Assembly (NCBI RefSeq): GCF_037974355.1
Contig: NZ_CP150235.1
Span: 1,178,001-1,242,000, forward strand
Origin: Paenibacillus sp. FSL R5-0517
GTDB taxonomy: Bacteria; Bacillota; Bacilli; Paenibacillales; Paenibacillaceae
DNA: 64,000 nt
Direction of reading: 5' to 3'
Shown: one piece after another, positions 46,602 to 55,260 of the stretch
Layout: the number at the start of each line of letters is the position of its first letter
Position numbering within the stretch: the first letter of the stretch is position 1
The notes under the pieces: generated by a model
What the model was told of the DNA's origin: nothing
The model's input: the letters and a program-made list of their open reading frames with translations, nothing else
Database searches by the model: none
Translations under genes and position numbers: made by a program

Positions 46602-48152
46602 ATGAAAAAGTGGATGGTCACAGGCATGGCGCTATTGCTGGCGACAACCGTCATGGCGGGATGCAACACTGGAAGCGGGGCGAAATCCGGTGAGAATGGG
46701 GGAGACGGCAAGACGAGGTTCTCCATGTCACTGCGAACGCTGGCGTATACGTATGTGGAGAAGTCGCCCGACATCAACCAGGATAAATGGGTGAAAAGGC
46801 TGGAGGATCTGACCAATACCGATCTCAAAATTGTCCTGGTGCCTCATAAGGAATATGAGCAGAAAATGGTGCAAATGTTTGCCACCAATGATATTCCTGA
46901 TGTGGTGCAGGGTGACGGCGGCGTCAACGGCAAGGAGATGGCCGGCTCGGTCGAAGCCGGAGTATTTCAGCCACTGGATGAGTTGTTGCAGCAGTATGGG
47001 CAAGATTTACTGAAAGCCGTGCCGAAGGAAGCCTGGGACCAGGTCACCCATGACGGCCAGATCTATGCCATCCCTGAATATTTATCCAATCCATCCCGCC
47101 GGGCAACCTGGATTCGTAAGGATCTGCTGGATCAAACCGGATTGCCGGTGCCTACTACGGTGGAGGAGACAATGGAAGTGCTGCGCGCCTTTAAAAAGCT
47201 TGGCGTGGAGAATCCATATATGGGGCGTGAGGATTTCAAATATGCGGATACCTTCTTTGGTGCCTATGATGTGCAGCAGTTCTTGTCCATGATGGAGCAG
47301 CAGGGCGACCAGATTGTACCGAAGTTCATGGATAACGAGAATATGCAGCAAGCCCTGACGGTGTATAAGACGATGTATGAGGAAGGGCTTATCAACAAAG
47401 AGTTCGCAACGATTAATTCCACCGTATTCAAAAATACGATCCTCTCCGGCAAAGCGGGCATGTGGTCCATGAATGCCAACGAACTGATCCAGTGGGAGAA
47501 GCAGATTAAAGCGTCGGTTCCCGATGCCAAAATCGAGATTATCCCTTCCCCTGTCGGCCCGGACGGAAAAGGCGGTTATTATCTGTACGGTCCTGTGACA
47601 CGTGCCTACTTTATTAATAAGGATGCGGCCGATCCGGCTTCCATTATCCGTTTCTTCAACTGGATGGTGTCTGACGAAGCGGAGAAGTTCTTCACGTACG
47701 GTACGGAAGGAGAGACCTATACAGAGGATAATGGTGTGATTTCATATACAGCTCCGACAGACTCTGCTGGCGTGGACGAGGAGCGTTACCGTCAATCGTT
47801 CTTATGGTTCGTACAGGATACAACATACAACAAAGGCTCCCTATCCCTGACTGAAGAAGGCAAAAAGCTGATGAATATTTACGATACGGTTTTAGCCAAA
47901 GAAGGTCGGGATGGCATTAACTTTGATCCGCGTTTGGAAGCTTTTGTACAGAATCCCGATATTGCTCCCAATTCGGATACACCTCCTCAGGTATTGCTCA
48001 CACACATGATCAAGATGGTATATGGCAAGGAGCCGATCTCCGATTGGCCGAAGGTAGTTGAAGAATGGAAATCCAAAGGCGGGGATCAGGCCATCAAGGA
48101 AGCCACAGAGAAGTTCAAGAACGGTGAAGGCGTGTCGGCACCGCGTCGATAG
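46602..48152 (+). CDS. LplA-type carbohydrate-binding lipoprotein
   Basis: 516 residues, lipobox VMAGC, then a Gly/Ser linker. The long (over 500 residues) extracellular solute-binding type used with LplB/LplC permeases: VPHKEYEQKMVQMFATNDIPDVVQGDGG in parts, YAIPEYLSNPSRRATWIRKDLLDQTG, GKAGMWSMNANELIQWE, and YGKEPISDWPKVVEEWKSKGG. It presumably feeds the permeases at 38273 and 39263, although it is in a separate transcription unit. AAGAGGGG precedes the ATG. Confidence 0.93.
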   Translation: MKKWMVTGMALLLATTVMAGCNTGSGAKSGENGGDGKTRFSMSLRTLAYTYVEKSPDINQDKWVKRLEDLTNTDLKIVLVPHKEYEQKMVQMFATNDIPDVVQGDGGVNGKEMAGSVEAGVFQPLDELLQQYGQDLLKAVPKEAWDQVTHDGQIYAIPEYLSNPSRRATWIRKDLLDQTGLPVPTTVEETMEVLRAFKKLGVENPYMGREDFKYADTFFGAYDVQQFLSMMEQQGDQIVPKFMDNENMQQALTVYKTMYEEGLINKEFATINSTVFKNTILSGKAGMWSMNANELIQWEKQIKASVPDAKIEIIPSPVGPDGKGGYYLYGPVTRAYFINKDAADPASIIRFFNWMVSDEAEKFFTYGTEGETYTEDNGVISYTAPTDSAGVDEERYRQSFLWFVQDTTYNKGSLSLTEEGKKLMNIYDTVLAKEGRDGINFDPRLEAFVQNPDIAPNSDTPPQVLLTHMIKMVYGKEPISDWPKVVEEWKSKGGDQAIKEATEKFKNGEGVSAPRR

Positions 48153-48238
48153 AATTGTACTGGATAAGCAATGATTACCATCAGCAATCGCAAGGGTATA
48201 ACGTCAGGAGATTGGACTACCGTGCGGAGGGGATACAA

Positions 48239-51200
48239 GTGAATAATTTGTTCAAAACGTGGAAAAAACGCGTTGTCCTTGTTGCCATGTCTATGATTCT
48301 CATTAACGGCACCATCGTTCCCATGCATGAAGTCCGGGCGATGGAAGATGTTGTTCCTAGCTCTATTCGTAACCCTATACAGGAAGAAAGAGAGAACGTC
48401 CCGGAGCCGGAGGGCCCGGAGCTGGAGATTTACGCGGAAAACTTTGATGACCCGGACAATTTTGGCTCTACAGGTGGAATTGCATTGAGAGCTCCCTGGT
48501 CGCAGGAAGGGGCAGGTGGAAGCAAGGCCAAGACGTCATCTTCCACCACGGCTCCCTCGCTGCCCAATATGATCAAGATGGACGGAACCGATGCGCTTGC
48601 ACTACCTCTCAACTTGACTGGATACGGAAATATTCGGCTGAGCTACTACACTCGTGCTTCCTCCTATATAACTGGAAGTGTGATTATCGAATGGTCGAAG
48701 GATGGTGGCACATCCTGGACGACGCTGGAGACATTTGAACTTCCCCCGGGCACCCCGGACCTGAAGAATAAGGAAGGCAATACGCTAAAAAGCTGGACGC
48801 TGGGTTCGGAAGCGAACAATAACAGCACGGTCAAAATTAGATTTCGGACAGGAGATGCCATGCAGGCCAACATGTATATCGACAATGTTGCCATTTACGG
48901 TCAGGCTATTCCCGGAATAACGCCTGCCCCATCCCCGGTGCCACCTGGAGAGGGGAATACTGAATTCACGCCACCGCAAGGAGTGACTTTATATGAGGAT
49001 GTGGAGATCGGTACGGCTGGTGGGCGGGCGATGTATTCATCCATTGCCGTTCCCGAGACAGCGGCAGCAGAACCGATGCCAGTCATGGTCTATATCCATG
49101 GAGGTGGATGGAATCACGGGGACCGGAAGCAGGCACTGAACTCCATATGCAACTATGTACTCAAACGTGGTTACATCGGTGTGTCTCTGGACTACCGACT
49201 GACGCCTGAGGCACCTTTCCCTGCCCAGATTCAGGATGTAAAGCTTGCTATTCGATACCTGCGAGCTCACGCTGAGCAGTACAATCTGGACCCAAGCCGT
49301 ATTGGTGTCTGGGGATCATCGGCGGGCGGACATCTCGCTGCATTGCTCGGTACAACAGGGGACATGGTCGCTGGTGACACTGTAGAGCTCGATACAGGGG
49401 TGACAGTAGATATACCTGATCTGGAAGGTTCAGGCGGATGGTCTGAGTATTCCGACAAAGTGCAGGCGGTCGCTGACTGGTACGGACCTGCTGATTTTAC
49501 AACGACATTTGCTAATAACTATAGCTCGGTCACAGCTCTGCTTGGCGGGCATCGCGCGTTCGATGTTCCGGAGCAGGCCAGACTTGCCATGCCGGGCACG
49601 TATGCCTCACCAGATGATCCACCATTCTGGATTCGGCACGGTGATGCTGACGCCACTATTCCCTATACCGACAGCGTTACTTTCGCGGGACAGCTTCAAT
49701 CTGCGGGTGTGCCGATTGTGGATATGAAAGTCGTGCCTGGTCAGGGCCATGGATTTACAGGAACCGCTTCCGAGACTGCGAATGCAGAGGCATGGGCTTT
49801 CATGGATGAACATGTGAAGAACCGGATCGTTACGGAGCCTATTATTTTCAAAAGCAATCCTGAAGACACTTCGCCTGAAGATGAAGAAGTGGCTGAAGAA
49901 AAACCGTTGATTGAAAAGGTCATCGCCAGTAAGCTGCCAAGCGACGATGCGGCGATTGACAGCAGCAAGTCTGACCTGAATTTCAATCAGGCCACGGGCT
50001 CCAGTACCGGATTACTAAGCATCTCTTCCACTTCTTCAACCAAGAAATATGTGTACTTCAAATTTGATATGTCCGGAAATGAGCCGGAAGGAGATCGGTA
50101 TCGATTGCGGATTGCAGCCAAGAAAGGCACATCAAATATCGATACCACGTTGTCTCTGTACGGTTTGAATGTAACAGACTGGAGCGAATCATCGTTAACC
50201 TGGTCGAATGCTCCGGTCCAAAGTCTGAGCGAAGGTTCGCTGCTCGGCACATTCCAGGTTACGGCAGATCGGAATGGAAGTCCGGCCGTCTACGAAGTGG
50301 ATGTAACCGATGTTGTGAAGAATCGTCCAGATGCGGATCAGGTTGCATTTTTGCTTGCGGATGCGGAATCAACGGGTGTTTCCGTGAACGTATACACCAA
50401 GGAAGCGAACGGAACGAGCAATCCGCGTCCACAGTTAGCAGTCATTGCTTTGATCGAAGAAGGCAGTGACACGCAGTCACCCGAATGGGAGCAGGGAGCT
50501 GAGCTTGAGATTCGCAACTGGGGGACAGATTTTGCGGAACTGAGATGGCCAGCGGCCAGCGATGATACAGCTGTATCTGCCTACCGAATTTATCGAGATG
50601 GAGTCCTGCTGGCAGAACAAAGTAAGCGGTCATTTCATGACAGCGAACTTGCAGCTGGGACATCGTATACGTTTCAAGTGAAAGCAATTGACGAGGCGGG
50701 CAATATCAGCAGTGCTTTATCAACCGAAATGACAACCCTAGACGTCCCGTTATCGTCCCTGCCTGTGGCTTCTGTAACGGCAAGTGGCAGCGACGGCAAC
50801 CTGGCGACCAATACCCTCGACAATAACAGCTATACACGCTGGTCTGTTGCCGGGGAGGGGCAATGGATCACATTTGATCTGGGTCAGATACAGTCAGTGG
50901 GTTATGTGGGGATTGGTTTTTACAAAGGGGATGTCCGAAAGACCTTTTTTGAGATGGAATCGTCTGTTGACGGTGAGCAGTGGACCCAGGTATTCAACGG
51001 CGAAAGCAGTGGGGATACAATCGAAATGCAGGCATTTGATATCCCAGACACTTCTGCACGTTATGTACGAATCACAGGGCATGGCAATTCAGATGCGAGT
51101 ATTTACACAAGTCTGACCGATGTGCATCTGTATGCCCCTTTTGCAGGGGGAGGGACACCTGTGGCTCTGATTCCATATATCGTGCCACAACCACCTGAAG

Positions 51201-52570
51201 GGACGATGCCCTTTATCGCCCCAGGTCTGACGGAAACAGATGGCACACCACATGTTGTCCATGTTCCACATGCCGTGACCGGACGTACAATTGATGTACG
51301 GGATTTTGGAGCAAATCCTGCCGACAACACGAGTGATGACCGACCAGCAATACAGGCTGCTATTGATGAGGCTGAGGTGGGTGATGAAGTGTTTTTACCC
51401 AATGGAGTGTACAATTTGTTATCCGGGCCGGATGGAACCACCAACCTGATGCTCAAATCCGGCGTGAATCTGAGAGGAGAGAGCCGTGAAGGAACCGTGC
51501 TCAAGACATCGCTGGATCAGGTAACGGGCAGTGCCGTTCTGAAGGCATCAGCTCAGCATAGCATTCTCGTATCCAACATGACCCTAACTTCATCCTGGTC
51601 CGGCAGCTACACGACGGATCATCAATCCAATAATCCCTCCGCTGGGGGGCCGGATAGTCTGATTCACATCGCCAATTATGGTGAGTTACCATCGTATGAC
51701 ATTACAATTGAAGGCGTAATTGTGGAGAAGTTCAAACGAATGGCGATCCGAATTGAGCACAGCCGCGATGTTGTTGTGAAGCATGCAACCTTTCGCAATG
51801 CAACAGATCTGGGCCCCGGAGGTTCAGGATACGGAATTTCGATTCAGGGAACGGCCAAGACCGATCGACTTGGTTTTGATAATGATACGTTATGGAATGT
51901 GGTGGAGGACAGTGCATTTGAGGGTCCTTATCTCAGACATGGAGCACTGATTCAGTTTGTGGCTCACAATAACGTGTTACGCGGCAATACATTTAATGGA
52001 ACCAAGCTGGATGCCATTGATCTTCATGGTGAACTGGAGTATTTGAATGAAATCTCCGGCAATGTCATTACGGATGTGCTGACAGGTGCAGGGATTGGGC
52101 TTGGCAATACAGGGGGTTCAGCGCCCAGCAACCACAGCAAGTCTGGCAAAGGAAACTACATTCATGACAACACAATCAAGAACAGCCGGATCGGTATTTC
52201 GGTGACGATGGGTACTCCCGATACTCTAATTGAAGATAATCTCATCGAGAATACAACCACGATTGCAGATGCGGCTGGAATCAAAGTATTAAATGGACCA
52301 GGTACGGTAATTCGCGGCAATGTGATTCGTAACAATACTGCCAGTGGATACTGGGGCGTACGGCTTGAGCGCGACAAAGGCGATGCTGGAGCTGGCAATA
52401 TAGGCGAAGGGAATCCCGAGAATGTGTTGATCGAGGATAACCGAATCGAAGGTAACACAAACGGAATCGGCTTGTTTGCCGGAGTCGGCATTCTGCTAAA
52501 CGCTAACATTCTAAACAACGTGAATGAGGACTACTACCAAGCAGAAGGTGTGACCGTTACCGAACTATAA
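48239..52570 (+). CDS. Secreted carbohydrate esterase / CBM / right-handed beta-helix (pectate-lyase-like) fusion
   Basis: 1443 residues from the GTG at 48239, which has GGAGGGG 6 bases upstream and opens with a signal peptide (KKRVVLVAMSMILINGTI); the longer reading from 48155 adds 28 unsupported residues. Approximate order: beta-sandwich (60-220); alpha/beta-hydrolase of the BD-FAE esterase type (248-525: VYIHGGGW oxyanion loop, nucleophile in GSSAGGH, Asp in HGDADATIP, His in GQGHGF); DNRLRE/CBM96-like (560-735); Fn3 (750-834); F5/8-type C CBM32 (839-965); and a beta-helix beginning IDVRDFGANPADN (1016-1443), as in pectate-lyase-3/GH28-like enzymes. It combines de-esterification, binding and chain cleavage in one secreted protein. 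Confidence 0.87.
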   Translation: MNNLFKTWKKRVVLVAMSMILINGTIVPMHEVRAMEDVVPSSIRNPIQEERENVPEPEGPELEIYAENFDDPDNFGSTGGIALRAPWSQEGAGGSKAKTSSSTTAPSLPNMIKMDGTDALALPLNLTGYGNIRLSYYTRASSYITGSVIIEWSKDGGTSWTTLETFELPPGTPDLKNKEGNTLKSWTLGSEANNNSTVKIRFRTGDAMQANMYIDNVAIYGQAIPGITPAPSPVPPGEGNTEFTPPQGVTLYEDVEIGTAGGRAMYSSIAVPETAAAEPMPVMVYIHGGGWNHGDRKQALNSICNYVLKRGYIGVSLDYRLTPEAPFPAQIQDVKLAIRYLRAHAEQYNLDPSRIGVWGSSAGGHLAALLGTTGDMVAGDTVELDTGVTVDIPDLEGSGGWSEYSDKVQAVADWYGPADFTTTFANNYSSVTALLGGHRAFDVPEQARLAMPGTYASPDDPPFWIRHGDADATIPYTDSVTFAGQLQSAGVPIVDMKVVPGQGHGFTGTASETANAEAWAFMDEHVKNRIVTEPIIFKSNPEDTSPEDEEVAEEKPLIEKVIASKLPSDDAAIDSSKSDLNFNQATGSSTGLLSISSTSSTKKYVYFKFDMSGNEPEGDRYRLRIAAKKGTSNIDTTLSLYGLNVTDWSESSLTWSNAPVQSLSEGSLLGTFQVTADRNGSPAVYEVDVTDVVKNRPDADQVAFLLADAESTGVSVNVYTKEANGTSNPRPQLAVIALIEEGSDTQSPEWEQGAELEIRNWGTDFAELRWPAASDDTAVSAYRIYRDGVLLAEQSKRSFHDSELAAGTSYTFQVKAIDEAGNISSALSTEMTTLDVPLSSLPVASVTASGSDGNLATNTLDNNSYTRWSVAGEGQWITFDLGQIQSVGYVGIGFYKGDVRKTFFEMESSVDGEQWTQVFNGESSGDTIEMQAFDIPDTSARYVRITGHGNSDASIYTSLTDVHLYAPFAGGGTPVALIPYIVPQPPEGTMPFIAPGLTETDGTPHVVHVPHAVTGRTIDVRDFGANPADNTSDDRPAIQAAIDEAEVGDEVFLPNGVYNLLSGPDGTTNLMLKSGVNLRGESREGTVLKTSLDQVTGSAVLKASAQHSILVSNMTLTSSWSGSYTTDHQSNNPSAGGPDSLIHIANYGELPSYDITIEGVIVEKFKRMAIRIEHSRDVVVKHATFRNATDLGPGGSGYGISIQGTAKTDRLGFDNDTLWNVVEDSAFEGPYLRHGALIQFVAHNNVLRGNTFNGTKLDAIDLHGELEYLNEISGNVITDVLTGAGIGLGNTGGSAPSNHSKSGKGNYIHDNTIKNSRIGISVTMGTPDTLIEDNLIENTTTIADAAGIKVLNGPGTVIRGNVIRNNTASGYWGVRLERDKGDAGAGNIGEGNPENVLIEDNRIEGNTNGIGLFAGVGILLNANILNNVNEDYYQAEGVTVTEL

Positions 52571-52620
52571 AGGATCAGAATAAGTAGCCTAGCAGGTATC
52601 TATATAAGTTGAAGCTCAAT

Positions 52621-52772
52621 TTTACACCTAAACGGAGAGTGCAGAACCAATTTGAAGAAGCGTAGCGTTAGCCTTTTATCACCGGATTTTCCCCATAAAC
52701 AAAGGGAATGATGAAAATCTGGGGATAAGAGCGATCGGAAAATGGTACTGCAATCGGAGTGATAAGGTGTAA
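52621..52772. repeat. Hairpin-forming intergenic repeat with inverted ends, copy 2
   Basis: Ends TTTACACCT and AGGTGTAA are inverted repeats. The interior matches 46282-46470 block by block, including the stem TATCACCGGATTTT / AAAATCTGGGGATA. It lies directly after the esterase/beta-helix gene, so the two copies bracket the binding-protein and esterase genes. Confidence 0.8.
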
Positions 52773-52791
52773 CATTCATAGTTCAACTTAT

Positions 52792-52813
52792 GTAGCCTGA
52801 TGGGCTACTTTTT
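52792..52813 (+). terminator. Terminator after the esterase/beta-helix gene
   Basis: GTAGCC pairs with GGCTAC around TGATG, followed by TTTTT. Confidence 0.65.
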
Positions 52814-52928
52814 GTTGTAGTCGTTTTTTTGTTGTAGTCGTTATTTAAGATTCACTAAAGGTTCGTCCTCTACCATGGTTACATAAGCCTCAGTTGCTTA
52901 ACAGAAACCAAGAAGGAGGATTCATCAT

Positions 52929-54911
52929 TTGAATATACTATTACGAAAAGTTGCAGTAACGGCATTATCCGTGACTATGGTAACGTCATCTTTTGGCCTG
53001 ATGGCAGGTCCAAATACGGCATTTGCCGCAGAGAGCACAGCGACAACCGCGAGTGCAGGCGTGACACAAGCTTATGAATCGTTGTTCCAGACGGACAACG
53101 TGATTGATGTGAATGTAACGATTGATGATGCAGACTGGAAGAGTATGCTTGAAAGTCCGCTCGATAAGGATTACAAGAATGTGAGTGTGGACGTGGACGG
53201 CAACAAGCTGGACAACGTTGGTTTCTCCACCAAGGGGAATCTGACCTTGAAAGCCGTAGCCTCGATGGAGGATTCGGATCGATACAGCTTCAGACTGAAG
53301 TTCGATAAATACGACAAAACACAAACCTTGCTCGGACTGGACAAAATGGTGCTCAATAACAACTATGCAGATCCATCCTATATGCGTGAGGTACTTCACT
53401 ATGAAGCGCTTCGCAGTATTGGCATGGATGTGCCGATGACAAACTATGTTAATCTGTATGTTAATGGCGAACTGGTCGGTTTCTACACCGGGGTTGAAGC
53501 CGTAGATGACAGTTACTTGGAACGCAACTACGGTGAGGATTACGAAGAAGGCGTGCTATATGATACAGATGAGAAGAGTTATCTTCAATATGAAGAGGGC
53601 AGTGACTACAGTACAATCACCAAAGACTTGGGTACGGATAAGGACAAAGCCAAACTAAAAACCTTCATCCAAACGCTGAACGAGATGCCAGAAGGTGAAA
53701 AGGGTGATATCGAGAGCGTGCTGGACGTGGATTCGGCGCTTCAATATATTGCAGGCAACATGGTTTTCGGCAACTATGACAGCTATAGCGGCGACAAAGG
53801 ACATAACTACATGCTCTATGGCGATGAGGATGGCAAGTTTACCGTTGTACCTTGGGACTTTAACATGTCCTTCAACGGATACTCGGGTGGAGGCGGACGT
53901 GGCACAACAACCGGATCAACCACGACCAACACCAACGCAACGAACGTATCTGTGGACGAGCCTGTACTAGGCATTAGCATGGAAAATGTACCGATGATTA
54001 ACAACCTGCTTGCTGTACCGGAGTATAAGGAAAAATATATGAGCTACGTCAATGAACTGACGGACTATATGGAAGGCATTCAGAATCGTATTACTGATCT
54101 TGCCAATGAGATTCGTCCTTATGTAGAAGCAGATCCAACGAAATTTTATACGACCGAACAGTTTGAATCCAACATTGCTTATTCTGCCAATGCAGATGTC
54201 GCAGGGGGGATGGGCGGTACACCACCTGAAGGATTTGAGGGAATGACACCACCTGAGGGTATGGAAGGCATGACACCGCCGGAAGGTTTCGAAGGAATGA
54301 CACCTCCAGATGGAGCAACACCTCCGGATGGCACAACGGGAACAGGAACAACAGATAGCACAGGCAATACGCAGACGCGTCCTGGCGGTAACTTTGGCGG
54401 TGGAGGCGGAGGTATGGGTTCCATGGCAGCCGGGTCACTAACTACATTTGCACTGAATCGTCTTGCAAATCTGCAAGAGCAACTTGGGCGTGAAGTAACG
54501 CCACTGCCTGAGACCTCGGAAGAGACAGGCTCGAATACTTCATCTGGAACAACCGACAAAACCATTACCGTAACACTCGATGGTAAATCAATCACCTTCC
54601 CGGATCAGGACCCACTGCAGCAAAGTGGCCGAGTGATGGTACCTGTGTATGCAATCCTCGAAGCACTTGGTGCAGAAGTGACTTGGGACAAAACGGCGAA
54701 GACCGTAACAACCGTTCTGAATGACCAGACTCTTGTGCTCAAGATCGGAAGTAGCACAGCAACGGTAAATGGAGAGACAATTGAAATTGATGCCCCCGCG
54801 ATCATTCAAAACAGTCGTACACTCGTACCCGTTCGCTTCATTTCAGAAGGACTGGGATTAGCCGTGGATTGGGATCAAGCTGCTGCACAAGTAAGCCTTA
54901 CATCCAAATAA
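52929..54911 (+). CDS. Secreted CotH-family protein with Pro-Gly-Glu repeats and C-terminal stalk domain
   Basis: 660 residues; TTG start with AAGGAGGA 8 bases upstream. Signal peptide ends near AFAAES. Residues about 50-410 are a CotH atypical kinase fold: STKGNLTLKA with the nucleotide-binding Lys, YMREVLHYEALRSIGM, NYVNLYVNGELVGFY, NYDSYSGDKGHNYMLY and VVPWDFNMSF with the metal-binding Asp. A low-complexity stretch (about 428-475) repeats TPPEG(F/M)EGM. Residues about 545-660 are a copper-amine-oxidase-N/stalk domain (VMVPVYAILEALGAEVTWD, TLVPVRFISEGLGL), which often anchors proteins to the surface. Function outside spore-coat relatives is unknown. Confidence 0.9.
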   Translation: MNILLRKVAVTALSVTMVTSSFGLMAGPNTAFAAESTATTASAGVTQAYESLFQTDNVIDVNVTIDDADWKSMLESPLDKDYKNVSVDVDGNKLDNVGFSTKGNLTLKAVASMEDSDRYSFRLKFDKYDKTQTLLGLDKMVLNNNYADPSYMREVLHYEALRSIGMDVPMTNYVNLYVNGELVGFYTGVEAVDDSYLERNYGEDYEEGVLYDTDEKSYLQYEEGSDYSTITKDLGTDKDKAKLKTFIQTLNEMPEGEKGDIESVLDVDSALQYIAGNMVFGNYDSYSGDKGHNYMLYGDEDGKFTVVPWDFNMSFNGYSGGGGRGTTTGSTTTNTNATNVSVDEPVLGISMENVPMINNLLAVPEYKEKYMSYVNELTDYMEGIQNRITDLANEIRPYVEADPTKFYTTEQFESNIAYSANADVAGGMGGTPPEGFEGMTPPEGMEGMTPPEGFEGMTPPDGATPPDGTTGTGTTDSTGNTQTRPGGNFGGGGGGMGSMAAGSLTTFALNRLANLQEQLGREVTPLPETSEETGSNTSSGTTDKTITVTLDGKSITFPDQDPLQQSGRVMVPVYAILEALGAEVTWDKTAKTVTTVLNDQTLVLKIGSSTATVNGETIEIDAPAIIQNSRTLVPVRFISEGLGLAVDWDQAAAQVSLTSK

Positions 54912-54953
54912 GCAATATCTTCTGCGGAGCAACGTTGTGGTACGGAGAGAGAG

Positions 54954-54986
54954 AAGGGATTCGATGGTCAGATCGAATCCCTTTTT
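54954..54986 (+). terminator. Terminator of the CotH gene
   Basis: AAGGGATTCGAT (54954-54965) pairs perfectly with ATCGAATCCCTT (54972-54983), followed by TTT. Confidence 0.9.
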
Positions 54987-55151
54987 GTTCTGCTTTTGTA
55001 GATTAGAAAGGAGCGAAGACATATCTAATTTATCGTTCCAGATTGATATTTAATTTCCAACCAGCAGATCATTCTCACATAATTACGGAGAAAGCGGAAA
55101 AACTTTGATTTTTAATTTCAAATAAATGTGATAAAAGTCACTGAAATATTA

Positions 55152-55179
55152 TAAAAAATGTGAATACTCCTACCGATAT
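55152..55179 (+). promoter_or_regulatory. Candidate sigma-D (motility) promoter
   Basis: TAAA (55152-55155), 16-base spacer, ACCGATAT (55172-55179), six of eight matches to the sigma-D -10 GCCGATAA. It is 82 bases before a chemoreceptor, the class of gene this sigma factor controls in Bacillus. Confidence 0.6.
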
Positions 55180-55260
55180 GACTATAGTGATATTCGAAAC
55201 AGACTCGAAATCGGCTTGAATATCCCCACAATTACATAGGGAAAAGGGTGGCTCACACAC

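Larger units (their letters stand above)
52571..52928. other. Intergenic region with repeat copy 2 and terminator
   Basis: Holds the second hairpin-forming repeat (52621-52772), flanked by further inverted sequence (ATAAGTTGAA near 52609 and TTCAACTTAT near 52782), and a terminator (52792-52813). No gene is supported. Confidence 0.65.
54912..55260. other. Intergenic region before the Cache chemoreceptor
   Basis: Contains the CotH terminator (54954-54986), an AT-rich stretch and the candidate sigma-D promoter (55152-55179). No gene is seen. Confidence 0.7.

Noticed and set aside
48155..48238. 28-residue N-terminal extension of the esterase/beta-helix protein
   Set aside because: The GTG at 48239 has GGAGGGG at 6 bases and starts a normal signal peptide; the extension would bury it.
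54211..54345. CRISPR-like or tandem DNA repeat
   Set aside because: The periodicity comes from the in-frame TPPEG(F/M)EGM protein repeats of the CotH protein; there are no spacers.
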